The notes beneath the pieces are model-generated. The model saw only the letters and a list, made by a program, of their open reading frames with translations, did no database searches and was not told the DNA's origin. Shown piece after piece: positions 41,999 through 53,576 of a stretch of 64,000 nucleotides of DNA. Numbering within the stretch: the stretch's first letter is position 1; every line of letters starts with the position of its first letter. The position numbers and the translations under genes were made by a program. The stretch is from NCBI RefSeq assembly GCF_034424545.1, contig NZ_CP139970.1, forward strand, positions 2,542,001 to 2,606,000. The letters are read 5' to 3'. Origin of the DNA: Trinickia caryophylli. Its GTDB lineage: Bacteria; Pseudomonadota; Gammaproteobacteria; Burkholderiales; Burkholderiaceae.

Positions 41999-43594
41999 CT
42001 ACTGCACGGAAACGGCGCCGAAGTTCTGCCGGCCGAACGGGCTGACCTGATAGCCGCTGACGCCGGCGCGCGTGATTGCCGCCGCGGTCGGATAGCCGAG
42101 CGGGATCCAGAGCGCTTCGTCATGGATGATCTTTTGCGCGGCTTCATAGGCGCTCGCGCGCTTGCCCTGATCGGCCGTGGCGCGGCCCTCGGCAATGAGC
42201 TTGTCGAGCTGCGGATCGCAATAGCGCGCGAAATTGATGCCCGATTTCACGGCATTGCAGCTGAAAAGCGGCGAGAGGTAGTTATCGGGGTCGCCGTTGT
42301 CTCCGGACCAGCCCATGAACAGCAGATCATGCTGCCCCTGCTTGGCCTCCTTGATGAGCTCGCCCCATTCGATCACCTTCACCTCGGCCTTCACGCCGAT
42401 CTTCGCAAGATCGGCCTGCAGCAGCTCCGCGCCCGCTTTCGGATTGGGGTTCAGCACGCTGCCCGTCGGGCGTACCCAGATCGTCGTCGAGAAACCGTTC
42501 GGATAGCCGGCCTGCGCGAGCAGCTTTTTGGCTTGCTCGATGTCGTGGGGATACGGCTTGATGGTCTTGTCGTAGCTCCAGGTATTCGGCGGATAGGGAT
42601 TCGTCGCGGGCTGGGCCGTATTGTCGAAGACGACTTTCAGATAGGTCGCGCGATCGAACGCCAGGTTCAGGGCCTGTCGCACCTTGTCGTTGTCGAGCGG
42701 CTTTTTCTGCGTGTTCAATGCCACGAAGGCGGTCATGAACGCCGGTGTTTCGACGACCTTCAACGCCTTGTCGGACTTGGCCGCCGCCACGTCGGCCGGC
42801 TTCGGCGAGAGCGCAATGTCGCACTCGCGCGCCTTGACCTTTTGCGCGCGCACGGCCGCATCGGGCGTGATGGCGTAGATGAGCCGGTCGATCTTCGGCT
42901 TGGGCCCCCAGTACTGCGGGTTCGCGTCATAGCGGATCACCGCGTCTTTCGTATAGCTCTTCAGGACGAAGGGCCCGGTGCCGACGGGCTTCGCATTGAG
43001 GTCCGTCTGTCTGCCGGCCTTGAGCAACTGGTCGGCGTACTCGGCCGAATAGATCGATGCGAAGCCCATCGTCAGGATCGGTACGAATGTCGCGTTGGGC
43101 TCGTTGAGCTCGAACTTCACTGTTGCGTCGTCGACTTTCGTCACCGCTTTCACGAGCTTGACGAGGCCCATCGACTGCGCGTGCGGGAACCCGTTCGGTC
43201 CCGTCACCTTGTGCCACGGATTGCCCGCATCGAGCATGCGCGAGAACGTGAAAACGACGTCGTCGGCCGTGAGTTCGCGCGTCGGCGAAAAATACTCCGT
43301 CTTCTGGAACGCCACATGCGGACGCAGATGGAACGTGTAGGTCAGGCCGTCGGGGCTTGCCTCCCACTTGTCGGCCAGCGCGGGAACGACTTTTTTCGCG
43401 ACTTCGTCGTAAGACACGAGCGTATTGAAGATCACGTCGGCCGACGCGTTCGTCGTCACGAGCGAGTTGTACTGGACGACGTCGAAGCCGTCGGGGCTCG
43501 ATTCGGTGCAAACCGTGAGCGGCTTGGCCAGCGACAGGGCTGGCAAGGCGCAGGCAGCGGCGGCGATGAGAGCGGCGATCCGTGTGGCGCGCAT
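41999..43594 (-). CDS. Periplasmic dipeptide-type ABC substrate-binding protein, orphan
   Basis: A 531-residue precursor: signal peptide MRATRIAALIAAAACALPALSLA with cleavage before KPLTVC, then the SBP-bac-5 fold. Family landmarks are CTESSPDGFDVVQYNSLVT, TYTFHLRPHVAFQ, ADDVVFTFSRMLD, GTGPFVLKSYTKD and MGWSGDNGDPDNYLSPLFSC. It resembles DppA most. No permease or ATPase genes flank it, so it must use a transporter encoded elsewhere. I start at ATG 43594 because it begins the signal peptide; the open frame runs further upstream. An AT-rich palindrome lies at 43738-43752 in its promoter region. Confidence 0.92.
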   Translation of the reverse strand: MRATRIAALIAAAACALPALSLAKPLTVCTESSPDGFDVVQYNSLVTTNASADVIFNTLVSYDEVAKKVVPALADKWEASPDGLTYTFHLRPHVAFQKTEYFSPTRELTADDVVFTFSRMLDAGNPWHKVTGPNGFPHAQSMGLVKLVKAVTKVDDATVKFELNEPNATFVPILTMGFASIYSAEYADQLLKAGRQTDLNAKPVGTGPFVLKSYTKDAVIRYDANPQYWGPKPKIDRLIYAITPDAAVRAQKVKARECDIALSPKPADVAAAKSDKALKVVETPAFMTAFVALNTQKKPLDNDKVRQALNLAFDRATYLKVVFDNTAQPATNPYPPNTWSYDKTIKPYPHDIEQAKKLLAQAGYPNGFSTTIWVRPTGSVLNPNPKAGAELLQADLAKIGVKAEVKVIEWGELIKEAKQGQHDLLFMGWSGDNGDPDNYLSPLFSCNAVKSGINFARYCDPQLDKLIAEGRATADQGKRASAYEAAQKIIHDEALWIPLGYPTAAAITRAGVSGYQVSPFGRQNFGAVSVQ

Positions 43595-43907
43595 GAGTTC
43601 TCCGGAGGGCAAGCGTAGTGCTGCTTCGTTGGTATTCGTTCGTTCGCGCGGGCGCCGGCTTCCGAGGCAAGCCCGTGCCATGCCCGGCCCGCGGTCAGCT
43701 TAGCCGAAGGCGGCTGGTCCGACAACGGCGCGAAAACTATATCGATATATCGAAAACCTTGCTCGACGCGAAGCCGGCACATGCGGCCGGCGCACCGGGC
43801 GGGCCGTCACGGCGCACGCATGAATCGATGCGGCCCGTTGTGGCGCCGGGCGGTCGTACGGTGCCGCACGGCGCCGCGACATCGCGCGAACCGTTGCGCT
43901 CGCCGCG
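43595..43907. other. 313-base non-coding region upstream of the dipeptide-binding protein
   Basis: No gene is supported. The minus-strand promoter of the binding-protein gene should lie here. The only clear structure is the AT-rich palindrome at 43738-43752, with TATAGT (43740-43735 on the minus strand) as a possible -10. Confidence 0.4.
43738..43752. promoter_or_regulatory. AT-rich palindromes TATATCGATATA and CGATATATCG
   Basis: TATATCGATATA (43738-43749) and CGATATATCG (43743-43752) are overlapping perfect palindromes, unusual in this GC-rich genome, about 145-160 bases upstream of the dipeptide-binding protein gene. They could be a regulator site overlapping its promoter. Confidence 0.4.
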
Positions 43908-44675
43908 TCAACTCTCGGGCTGGCGGGGTTTGCGAGGCGCCTTCTCGAAGAGCGTGTCGTAGAGCGCGCGCGGCAACATCCGCAACGCCAGCGCTACGAT
44001 GCGCATGGGCCAGGGGAAGACGGCGAAGCGGACCTTGCGATCGATGGCGTTGGCGACTTTGCGCGCGAAGCGATCGACGTCCATCAGGAACGGCATCGGA
44101 TAGGGATTGTGCGCGGTCATCGGCGTGCGAATGTAGCCGGGCGCGATCGTGACGACGGCGACACCGAAGGGCCGCATTTCCACGCGCAGCGATTCGAGGT
44201 AGGTGAGCGCCGCGGCCTTCGAGGCGCTGTAGGCGCCCGAGCCGGGCAGCCCGCGCACGCCGGCAATGCTCGCGATGCCCACGAGCGTGCCGCGTCGTGC
44301 TTCGGCCATTGCCGCGGCGAACGGCTCGAAAGTCGCCGCCATGCCGAAGCAGTTGATGTCCATGACTTCGCGAAACGCGTCGAGATCGCCATGGCCTGTG
44401 GCGACGCCTTTGCTGATGCCGGCGTTGGCGATCACGACGTCGGGCAGCCCATGCGCGGCAATGAAACGGCGGGCTGCTTCGGCGAGCGAGGCGGGATCGC
44501 GCACGTCGGCGCGGTAGCACGAAACGGCCAGCGCCGGGTGTTGCCCGGCAAAGGCCTCGAGCGCATCGACGCGCCGGGCGACGAGCCCGAGCGTTGCCCC
44601 GCGGCGGGCGTATTCGGTGGCGAGCGCGAGGCCGATGCCGCTGGACGCGCCGGTGATGAAAACCTTCAGGGCCAT
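43908..44675 (-). CDS. Short-chain dehydrogenase/reductase
   Basis: A 255-residue protein. GASSGIGLALATEYARRG is the cofactor motif (residues 9-26), with LVARRVDAL suggesting NADP; VIANAGISKGVA, ASIAGVRGLPGSGAYSASKAA (catalytic Ser, Tyr, Lys) and IAPGYIRTPMTAHN complete the classical SDR pattern. A hydrophobic, basic C-terminal segment (KVRFAVFPWPMRIVALALRMLP) could touch the membrane, as in SDRs of lipid metabolism. It lies 22 bases downstream of dsbA on the same strand. The substrate is unknown. Confidence 0.9.
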   Translation of the reverse strand: MALKVFITGASSGIGLALATEYARRGATLGLVARRVDALEAFAGQHPALAVSCYRADVRDPASLAEAARRFIAAHGLPDVVIANAGISKGVATGHGDLDAFREVMDINCFGMAATFEPFAAAMAEARRGTLVGIASIAGVRGLPGSGAYSASKAAALTYLESLRVEMRPFGVAVVTIAPGYIRTPMTAHNPYPMPFLMDVDRFARKVANAIDRKVRFAVFPWPMRIVALALRMLPRALYDTLFEKAPRKPRQPES

Positions 44676-44697
44676 TGATCGACCGGCGCGCAGCCGC

Positions 44698-45336
44698 TTA
44701 CATCTTCTTCGCGCGAACCTGTGCGACGAGATAGTCGAGCACCTGCAGCGTGCCCGTGAGGCTATTCGTCATGGAGGGGCTCGTTTCGTACTTGCCTTGC
44801 ACCGCGAGGGTCGGCACGCCATCGATCTTGTAGTCGGAGAGCATTTGCGCGTCGCGCTTGAGCGCGCTTTGCGTCGAGAACGAGTTGTAGGCGTCGAGGA
44901 ACTTCTTCTTGTCCACCCCTTGCTTGGCCAGGAAGTCGGCCTGCGCCTCGGGCGTGAGCAGGTAATTCTTGTTTTTGTGGATCTCGTTGAAGATCACGGG
45001 CGTGAGATCGGTTTTGCCGAGCGCCTCGAGCGCATGGTAGAGCTTGGAGTGCGGAATGAAGTCCGGGCGGAACGCTACCGGCACGCGCTTGAAGACGACG
45101 TCCGGGCCTTGCTTCTTCACCCACGCTTCAAGGTACGGATCGAACTCGTTGCAATGGGGGCAACCGTACCAGAAGAACTCGATGACTGCGATCTTGCCGG
45201 CCGGCACATCCACGGGCTGGGCCGCCGGAAGGACGCTGTAGTCGGTGCCCGAGACGGGGGCGGAAGGCGACGCCTGCGCCACGCTGAACATGGCGAGACC
45301 GACCGAGAAGACGAAAGTGCGAATCAGCTTTTTCAT
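44698..45336 (-). CDS. dsbA: Thiol:disulfide interchange protein DsbA
   Basis: A 212-residue periplasmic oxidase. The signal peptide MKKLIRTFVFSVGLAMFSVAQA ends with AQA-SP. The active site FFWYGCPHCNEFDPYLEAW has Cys59-Pro-His-Cys62, and the cis-proline loop is GVPTLAVQGKY. It inserts disulfides into exported proteins such as the cysteine-rich hydrolase and subtilase of this window. In Burkholderia it usually follows the SPOR protein and argS, as here. Starts 33 bases inside a longer frame, where the signal peptide begins. Confidence 0.96.
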   Translation of the reverse strand: MKKLIRTFVFSVGLAMFSVAQASPSAPVSGTDYSVLPAAQPVDVPAGKIAVIEFFWYGCPHCNEFDPYLEAWVKKQGPDVVFKRVPVAFRPDFIPHSKLYHALEALGKTDLTPVIFNEIHKNKNYLLTPEAQADFLAKQGVDKKKFLDAYNSFSTQSALKRDAQMLSDYKIDGVPTLAVQGKYETSPSMTNSLTGTLQVLDYLVAQVRAKKM

Positions 45337-45483
45337 ATTGGCCTGGATATCGGTAAGCGGCCGACGCCTGCCGCCACCCGTCTGGAGGTGGGCGAAACAG
45401 CGCACGGCCGCCGTCTGAGACTCGCGCCGGCGGCGGTTGGTTCAGCCGCGGGCGGCGCTTCATGCCGTTGCCGGCACATGATC

Positions 45484-46284
45484 TTACTGCTTCGTGAAGC
45501 GGATCACAGCGGTGTCCACACCAGCTTCCGAAAGGCGTTGGCGCGTCGCGTTCATGTCCTCGAACTTGGCGAACGGCCCGATCCGCACGCGATAGTAGGT
45601 CGTGCCGCTTGCATCGCGCTGGGTGACTTTCGATTCGAAACCCTGGAACGCAAGGCGCGCGCGCTGCTGTTCGGCATCGGCCGCGGTCTTGTACGAGCCG
45701 ACCTGCAGGAAGTAGCCGGTATTGGCCTGCGCGCTGGCTGCGCTCGCGGCAGCGGTCGATGCGGAATTCGCCGCATGCTGCTGCGGCGCGGGCGCTGCGC
45801 TGCCGGCCGCCGGCGCATTTGCCGTTTGGGGCGGCTTCTTCACGGGGGGCGTGGCGGCGTTGCCGTTTTGCTGCTGCTGGGCCGGGGCCTGCGCCGGTGC
45901 GTTGGCGGCACCCGACGCCGAGGGCGGCACTTCGACGATCTGCGGCTCTTCGAGCAGCCCGGGCTGCGCACCGGGCTTCGCCGTGGACTGGCCCGGCGCG
46001 GTATTCGGCGGCGGATTCTGGGCGGCTTGCGGTGCCACCGGCTGGCCCGGCGACTTCCCTTGCAGGGAGCGGTTGGGGTCGTATTGCTGGTCGACGGCGC
46101 CGCCCGATGCCGGCGGCTGCACTTTCTCGACGAAAGGCGTGGGCGCGCGCGTGATATAGAGCGCGACGACCACGGCAATCGCCAGCCCGACGATGAGACC
46201 GAGGACGATGCCGAGGAAGGTGCTTCCCTTTTGCTTGGCCTGTTTCGATGTGCTGCGCGGCGGAGTGCGGCTCGGTTTTGCCAT
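45484..46284 (-). CDS. FtsN-like SPOR-domain membrane protein
   Basis: A 266-residue protein: basic cytoplasmic N-terminus (KPSRTPPRSTSKQAKQKG), one transmembrane helix (TFLGIVLGLIVGLAIAVVVALYI), a long Pro/Ala/Gln-rich periplasmic linker, and a C-terminal SPOR domain (YFLQVGSYKTAADAEQQRARLAFQG, TYYRVRIGPFAKFEDMN) that binds denuded septal peptidoglycan. This is the FtsN layout, so a late cell-division role is likely, though the usual short essential helices are not identifiable. The gene lies between argS and dsbA on the minus strand, and a TATAAT sits within a hairpin at 46358-46382 upstream of it. Confidence 0.92.
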   Translation of the reverse strand: MAKPSRTPPRSTSKQAKQKGSTFLGIVLGLIVGLAIAVVVALYITRAPTPFVEKVQPPASGGAVDQQYDPNRSLQGKSPGQPVAPQAAQNPPPNTAPGQSTAKPGAQPGLLEEPQIVEVPPSASGAANAPAQAPAQQQQNGNAATPPVKKPPQTANAPAAGSAAPAPQQHAANSASTAAASAASAQANTGYFLQVGSYKTAADAEQQRARLAFQGFESKVTQRDASGTTYYRVRIGPFAKFEDMNATRQRLSEAGVDTAVIRFTKQ

Positions 46285-46357
46285 TATCTGAATCACCTGC
46301 GAAAGAAACCCGGAAATCGGAAATTTCGGGCGGGGCGCCATGAAGGCGTGCCCATGC

Positions 46358-46382
46358 GGCCCCCGATTATAGCGAGGGGGCC
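46358..46382 (-). promoter_or_regulatory. Hairpin with TATAAT in its loop, upstream of the SPOR gene
   Basis: GGCCCCC (46358-46364) and GGGGGCC (46376-46382) pair perfectly around an 11-base loop that contains ATTATA, a perfect TATAAT on the minus strand. It lies between argS and the SPOR gene and could end argS transcription and start the next transcript. No good -35 is present. Confidence 0.4.
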
Positions 46383-46401
46383 GCACGCCGCCCGTGTGCC
46401 G

Positions 46402-48180
46402 TTACATCTTCGTCGGCGCCGATACGCCGATGATGGCAAGACCGTTGGCCAGCACTTGTCGCGTGGCCGCGATGAGGGCAATGCGCGCTTCGCGCTCGTC
46501 GCGCTCGTCCACGAGAACGCGCTCGGCATTGTAGAACGAGTGGAATTCGCCGGCGAGTTCGCGCAGATAGAACGCGACCGCGTGCGGGGCCAGCTCCTGT
46601 GCGGCGTGCGTGAGTACGTCGGGGTACTCGGCGAGCTTCGCGAGCAGGGCGCTCGCGCGCTCGCTCGTGAGCGGCGCCGTGCTCGTGCGTGCGAGCACGG
46701 ATTCGTCGCCGCCGAAGCGTGCCTTCCATTCGTTGAGCACCGAGCAGATCCGCGCGTGCGCGTATTGCACGTAGTAGACGGGATTCTCGTCGTTTTGCTT
46801 CAGCGCGAGGTCGACGTCGAATACGAATTCGGTATCGGCCTTGCGCGAGATGAGGAAAAAGCGCACCGCGTCGCGCCCGCGCCGGATCGTTGCTTCGTCG
46901 ACGAGATCGGGAGAGGCTTCGGAGCCCGGCGCCGCGCCGCCCGACCATTCGATGAGGTCGCGCACGGTCACGTAGCTGCCTGCCCGCTTCGAAATCTTGA
47001 CCTCCTGACCGTCGCGCATGACGGTGACCATCTTGTGCAGCACGTAGTCGGGGTAACCCAGCGGAATGCCGACGCCCAGTGCCTGCAGACCGGCGCGCAC
47101 GCGCGCGATCGTGCCGTGATGGTCCGAGCCCTGAATGTTGATGACCTTCGTGAAGCCGCGCTCCCACTTCGTCACGTGATAGGCGACGTCGGGCACGAAG
47201 TACGTATAGGTGCCGTCGGACTTGCGCATCACGCGGTCCTTGTCGTCGCCGTACTCGGTTGTGCGCAGCCACAGCGCGCCATCCTGCTCGAACGTCTTGC
47301 CGGCGGCCACGAGCGCCTGCACGGTCTTCTCGACGCGTCCTTCGGTATAAAGCGACGATTCGAGGTAGTAGCGGTCGAACTTCACGCCGAACGCCTGCAG
47401 GTCCATGTCCTGCTCGTGGCGCAGATAGGCCACGGCGAACCTGCGGATGGCTTCGATGTTCTCCGGGTCGCCCGCGCCCTTGACGGGTTCGCCGTCCGAG
47501 GCCGAGACCGTCTCGCCGTTCAGATAGTCGCGGGCGATGTCGGCGATGTACTCGCCGTTGTAGGCGGCCTCGGGCCAGCCCGCGTCGCCGGGCTTGAGCC
47601 CGCGCGCGCGCGCCTGCGTGGACACAGCCAGGTTTTGGATCTGCACGCCCGCGTCGTTGTAGTAGAACTCGCGGTGCACGTCGTAGCCCTGGCTCGCGAG
47701 CACGTTGGCGAGGGCGTCGCCGAGCGCCGCCTGGCGGCCGTGGCCCACGTGCAGCGGGCCCGTGGGGTTGGCCGACACGAACTCGAGCAGCACGTGCTTG
47801 CCGGCATCGGCCTGCGAGCGGCCGAATGCCGCGGCCTCGTCGAGCACGGCCGCGACCACGGCCTGCCTGGCGCCGGCGGTGAGCCGCAGGTTGATGAAGC
47901 CGGGGCCGGCGATCTCGGCGCTCTGCACGAGACCGTGCGCGTCCGGCTGCGCGACGAGCGCGTCGACAATGCGCTGCGCGAGCTCGCGCGGGTTCTTCTT
48001 GAGCGGCTTGGCGAGCTGCATGGCGGCGTTGCAGGCGACATCGCCGTGCGCGGCCGCCTTGGGCCGTTCGAGCACGATCGCGGGCAAGGCAGGCGCGGTT
48101 GCGCCTGCGAGTTCGGTGGCCACTTGCTGGACGCTCGTGGCGAGCAGCGTTTCGAGAGTCTGTTTCTGTACGGGCAGCAT
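46402..48180 (-). CDS. argS: Arginyl-tRNA synthetase
   Basis: A 592-residue class-I synthetase. The HIGH-type motif is [12 protein letters not shown] after VSANPTGPL near residue 125, and the KMSKS-region equivalent is [18 protein letters not shown], close to the consensus. An N-terminal additional domain (about 1-110) binds the tRNA D-loop, and the C-terminal DALR anticodon-binding domain ends the protein ([27 protein letters not shown]). Shares a divergent 257-base region with the DUF1840 gene and leads argS-SPOR-dsbA on the minus strand. Confidence 0.97.
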   Translation of the reverse strand: MLPVQKQTLETLLATSVQQVATELAGATAPALPAIVLERPKAAAHGDVACNAAMQLAKPLKKNPRELAQRIVDALVAQPDAHGLVQSAEIAGPGFINLRLTAGARQAVVAAVLDEAAAFGRSQADAGKHVLLEFVSANPTGPLHVGHGRQAALGDALANVLASQGYDVHREFYYNDAGVQIQNLAVSTQARARGLKPGDAGWPEAAYNGEYIADIARDYLNGETVSASDGEPVKGAGDPENIEAIRRFAVAYLRHEQDMDLQAFGVKFDRYYLESSLYTEGRVEKTVQALVAAGKTFEQDGALWLRTTEYGDDKDRVMRKSDGTYTYFVPDVAYHVTKWERGFTKVINIQGSDHHGTIARVRAGLQALGVGIPLGYPDYVLHKMVTVMRDGQEVKISKRAGSYVTVRDLIEWSGGAAPGSEASPDLVDEATIRRGRDAVRFFLISRKADTEFVFDVDLALKQNDENPVYYVQYAHARICSVLNEWKARFGGDESVLARTSTAPLTSERASALLAKLAEYPDVLTHAAQELAPHAVAFYLRELAGEFHSFYNAERVLVDERDEREARIALIAATRQVLANGLAIIGVSAPTKM

Positions 48181-48437
48181 GCTGATTCGGTCAGTCGAAT
48201 GGGGCGTTGGCGCCGAGGCGCGAAGCGAAGCGCGAGGCGGGCCGCGCCGGGCGCCCGGCGCGCGCTGCGGCCGGCCGGGGCATGGTGCGTGGCCGGCGCG
48301 TGCGGGCGCGCTTGTTTTGAGGCTAGGCCGATTTTAACAGGGTGCTAATATCTTGAATCAGCGGCACCGTGCCGGCGGCGGTAGCCGGCGGCAGCCGCGG
48401 TGCTTTGCGTTCGACACGAAAACCTGGGGAATGGGTC

Positions 48438-48764
48438 ATGCTCATCACTTTCAAATGCCGCTCGGCGCCGGACGTCATCATGCTCGAGAACCTGGCCCAA
48501 TATCTGGTCGGGATCGTCGGCAAGCCGCTTGGCGCACGCGGCGTCATCACGCACGACGAACTCGATGCGGCCATCGCGAAGCTCGAGGCGGCCATCGTCG
48601 TCGATAAGAAAGAGGCCGCCGAGCACGAGGGCCATTTCCATGAGGGCGAGGACGGCCACGAGCCGCACGAGTTGCCGATCGGACTCGCGCAACGCGCATT
48701 CCCGTTCCTCGACATGCTGCGCGCGGCGAGAAAGGACAACACCGACGTCCTCTGGGGCGTCTGA
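48438..48764 (+). CDS. DUF1840-domain protein
   Basis: A 108-residue cytoplasmic protein. MLITFKCRSAPDVIMLENLAQYLVGIVGK at the start and LAQRAFPFLDMLRAARKDNTDVLWGV at the end are the conserved parts of DUF1840, and between them lies an acidic, histidine-rich loop (HEGHFHEGEDGHEPHE) that could bind metal. Function is not known. GGGGA lies about 9 bases before ATG 48438. It is divergent from argS and has its own terminator at 48855-48898. Confidence 0.85.
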   Translation: MLITFKCRSAPDVIMLENLAQYLVGIVGKPLGARGVITHDELDAAIAKLEAAIVVDKKEAAEHEGHFHEGEDGHEPHELPIGLAQRAFPFLDMLRAARKDNTDVLWGV

Positions 48765-48854
48765 GGCGCACGAAGCGCACGAAGCGCGCAGGCCGCCTGC
48801 CCGCATGGCAGGTACGGCGGTCGGCATCCGCCGCGTCGTCCGTTGGAAAGCGAA

Positions 48855-48898
48855 GAGCCCGCTTCCGGCTGTCGGTCGGAAGCGGGCTCCTGTTTTTT
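48855..48898 (+). terminator. Rho-independent terminator after the DUF1840 gene
   Basis: GAGCCCGCTTCC (48855-48866) and GGAAGCGGGCTC (48878-48889) pair perfectly around an 11-base loop and are followed by CTGTTTTTT. It lies between the convergent DUF1840 and metH genes and may also serve the other strand. Confidence 0.85.
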
Positions 48899-48978
48899 GG
48901 CGGCCGCCAAAGTCCACCACAGTCCACCGCGGCCCTGCCGGACGTCGAGGCCGGCACGGCTCGGGCACGCGGGGGCGC

Positions 48979-51696
<2,718 letters not shown>

Positions 51697-51793
51697 GATG
51701 AATGCGGTTCGGTGATCGGTTCGTCGTTGCCGCGTGCGCGGCGACTCGAGGCCCGTGCGGCGCGGGTTAGCGCCACACGGGGCGTGCGTCGGC

Positions 51794-52891
51794 TCAGGCC
51801 GCCTCGCGGTACTGGCCGGGCCAGCGCCGCGGCTTCACCTCGGCGAGCGCCTTGGCGATCGCCGCGATATGCTCGGGCGTGGTGCCGCAGCACCCGCCGG
51901 CGAGGTTGACGAGGCCAGCCTGCGCGAACTCCTTGAGCAGGCCGGAGGTGTCCTCGGGTGTTTCGTCGAAGCCGGTCTCGCTCATCGGGTTCGGCAGGCC
52001 CGCGTTCGGATAGCACGACACATAGGTATCGCACAGCTTGGATAGCTCGGCGATGTATGGCCGCATGAGCGCGGCACCCAACGCGCAGTTGAGGCCGAAC
52101 GTGAGCGGCTTCGCGTGCCGCAGCGAGTTCCAGAACGCTTCGACGGTCTGCCCCGAGAGGATGCGGCCCGAGGCGTCGGTGACCGTGCCCGAGACCATGA
52201 TCGGCAGCCGCTCGCCCGTGTTCTCGAAAAGTTCGTCGAGCGCGAAGAGCGCCGCCTTGGCGTTGAGCGTATCGAAGATCGTTTCGACGAGGAAAAGGTC
52301 CGCGCCACCCTCGAGCAGCGCCGCGGCCTGCTCATAGTAGGCCGCGCGCAGTTCGTCGAAGCTTACGTTGCGTGCGCCCGGGTCGTTCACGTCGGGCGAG
52401 ATGCTGGCCGTCTTCGGGGTCGGGCCGATTGCGCCGGCCACGAAGCGCGGCTTGTCGGGCGTCGAATATTTCTCGCAGGCGGCGCGTGCGAGCCGCGCCG
52501 ACGCAACGTTCATTTCGTGCGCGAGCGACTGCATGCCGTAATCGGCCTGCGCCACGCTCGTTGCGCCGAACGTGTTCGTCTCGATGATATCGGCGCCGGC
52601 CGCCAGATACTGCTCGTGGATTTCGCCGATGATCCGAGGCTGCGTCAGCGAGAGCAGTTCGTTGTTGCCTTTCACGTCGTGCGGGAAATCCTTGAAGCGT
52701 TCGCCGCGGTAGCGTGCCTCGTCCAGCTTGTAACGCTGGATCATCGTGCCCATTGCGCCGTCGAGGATCAGGATGCGCGAGGCAAGCAGCGCGGGCAGGG
52801 CTGCGCCCCGCGTATAGGCGGATGCCGCCGCCGCGGTGCGCGCGGCGGGCTTCCCGGCGGAAGGGGCGGATGAGGCGGCAGACGTGGTCAT
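51794..52891 (-). CDS. metH: Cobalamin-dependent methionine synthase, homocysteine-binding subunit
   Basis: A 365-residue protein that equals the N-terminal homocysteine S-methyltransferase domain of Met[15 protein letters not shown] at the start of the barrel, [34 protein letters not shown], and the zinc cysteines in [12 protein letters not shown] and [18 protein letters not shown] poorly conserved Ala/Ser-rich head of about 35 residues follows ATG 52891. In most bacteria this domain is fused to the rest of MetH; here it is a separate gene just upstream, on the same strand. The break falls exactly between domains, so it is a true split rather than a frameshift. Confidence 0.94.
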   Translation of the reverse strand: MTTSAASSAPSAGKPAARTAAAASAYTRGAALPALLASRILILDGAMGTMIQRYKLDEARYRGERFKDFPHDVKGNNELLSLTQPRIIGEIHEQYLAAGADIIETNTFGATSVAQADYGMQSLAHEMNVASARLARAACEKYSTPDKPRFVAGAIGPTPKTASISPDVNDPGARNVSFDELRAAYYEQAAALLEGGADLFLVETIFDTLNAKAALFALDELFENTGERLPIMVSGTVTDASGRILSGQTVEAFWNSLRHAKPLTFGLNCALGAALMRPYIAELSKLCDTYVSCYPNAGLPNPMSETGFDETPEDTSGLLKEFAQAGLVNLAGGCCGTTPEHIAAIAKALAEVKPRRWPGQYREAA

Positions 52892-52990
52892 GGCAAAAAA
52901 GGCACGGACGGTGTGCGCGATCGGAGAAACCATACATTGTAGCGGCAGCCGACGGCAGCCGCCCGGCGCGGCCCGCCCGCCGCGCGCGCA

Positions 52991-53025
52991 GAAAAAAACC
53001 CCGCCGGCGAAGCCGGACGGGGTTT
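52991..53025 (-). terminator. Rho-independent terminator of the DUF3567 gene
   Basis: On the minus strand ACCCCG with CCGGC and GCCGG with CGGGG pair around a TTC loop and are followed by TTTTTTT. It lies 43 bases after the DUF3567 stop and separates it from the split metH genes. Confidence 0.85.
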
Positions 53026-53067
53026 CTCACGGACTGCGGGAGGTGTCGCGCCGCCGCGCGCACCGTA

Positions 53068-53325
53068 TCAGTGCAGCACGACGGGTTGATTCATCAGGCT
53101 GTCGAACTGGCCTAGGAACTCGTCGACTTCATCGAGCGACGGTTCTTCCTCGATCAGCTTGCGCACGTGTTCACGGAAACGTGCCGCCATTGCGCCATCG
53201 ATGAAGATCTCGCGCTGCGTGTTCTTGTCCACGATTTCATAGCCACCCGCGTTCATCGCGAGGTGGCCGGCCTGCGGCGCGAACTCGACGACACAATAAT
53301 TGGGGCTGTTGTAGATCATCTGCAT
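53068..53325 (-). CDS. DUF3567-domain protein
   Basis: An 85-residue soluble protein typical of betaproteobacteria: MIYNSPNYCVVEF at the start, GGYEIVDKNTQREIFIDGAMAARFREHV in the middle and an acidic helix EEEPSLDEVDEFLGQFD. No function is known. It is a single gene with its own terminator; AAGGAG lies before ATG 53325. Confidence 0.88.
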   Translation of the reverse strand: MQMIYNSPNYCVVEFAPQAGHLAMNAGGYEIVDKNTQREIFIDGAMAARFREHVRKLIEEEPSLDEVDEFLGQFDSLMNQPVVLH

Positions 53326-53370
53326 GGCGACACTCCTTATTCCGTTTGGCTCCTGGCCGTTTCCGCCCTG

Positions 53371-53426
53371 TAATTGGAGCGTTGTGTATGGAATTTCAAG
53401 GGGTGGGTCTTAAACGACGCTTAAAC
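53371..53426 (-). promoter_or_regulatory. Candidate promoter of the DUF3567 gene with upstream direct repeats
   Basis: On the minus strand TTGAAA (53399-53394) and CAATTA (53376-53371) are 17 bases apart, 46 bases before ATG 53325. Just upstream GTTTAAG occurs twice, 11 bases apart (plus-strand CTTAAAC at 53409-53415 and 53420-53426), as expected for a regulator bound on one helix face. Confidence 0.4.
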
Positions 53427-53576
53427 CGAGCAAGAAACCGACCTCGCATTCCAAACACGGCGTCGCAGACCTGAAATTTAGACCCTGGCCATACAAAACG
53501 TTCGAGCGGCGAGTGCAACATCGGTAAGCAATTGTGCGCACCGATATCACTCTTAACGGCAGCGCAGGCCGCCGGT

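Noticed and set aside
44617..48348. A 1243-codon open frame on the plus strand
   Set aside because: It is antisense to dsbA, the SPOR gene and argS, all of which have strong motifs. Long antisense frames arise from GC-rich codon bias.
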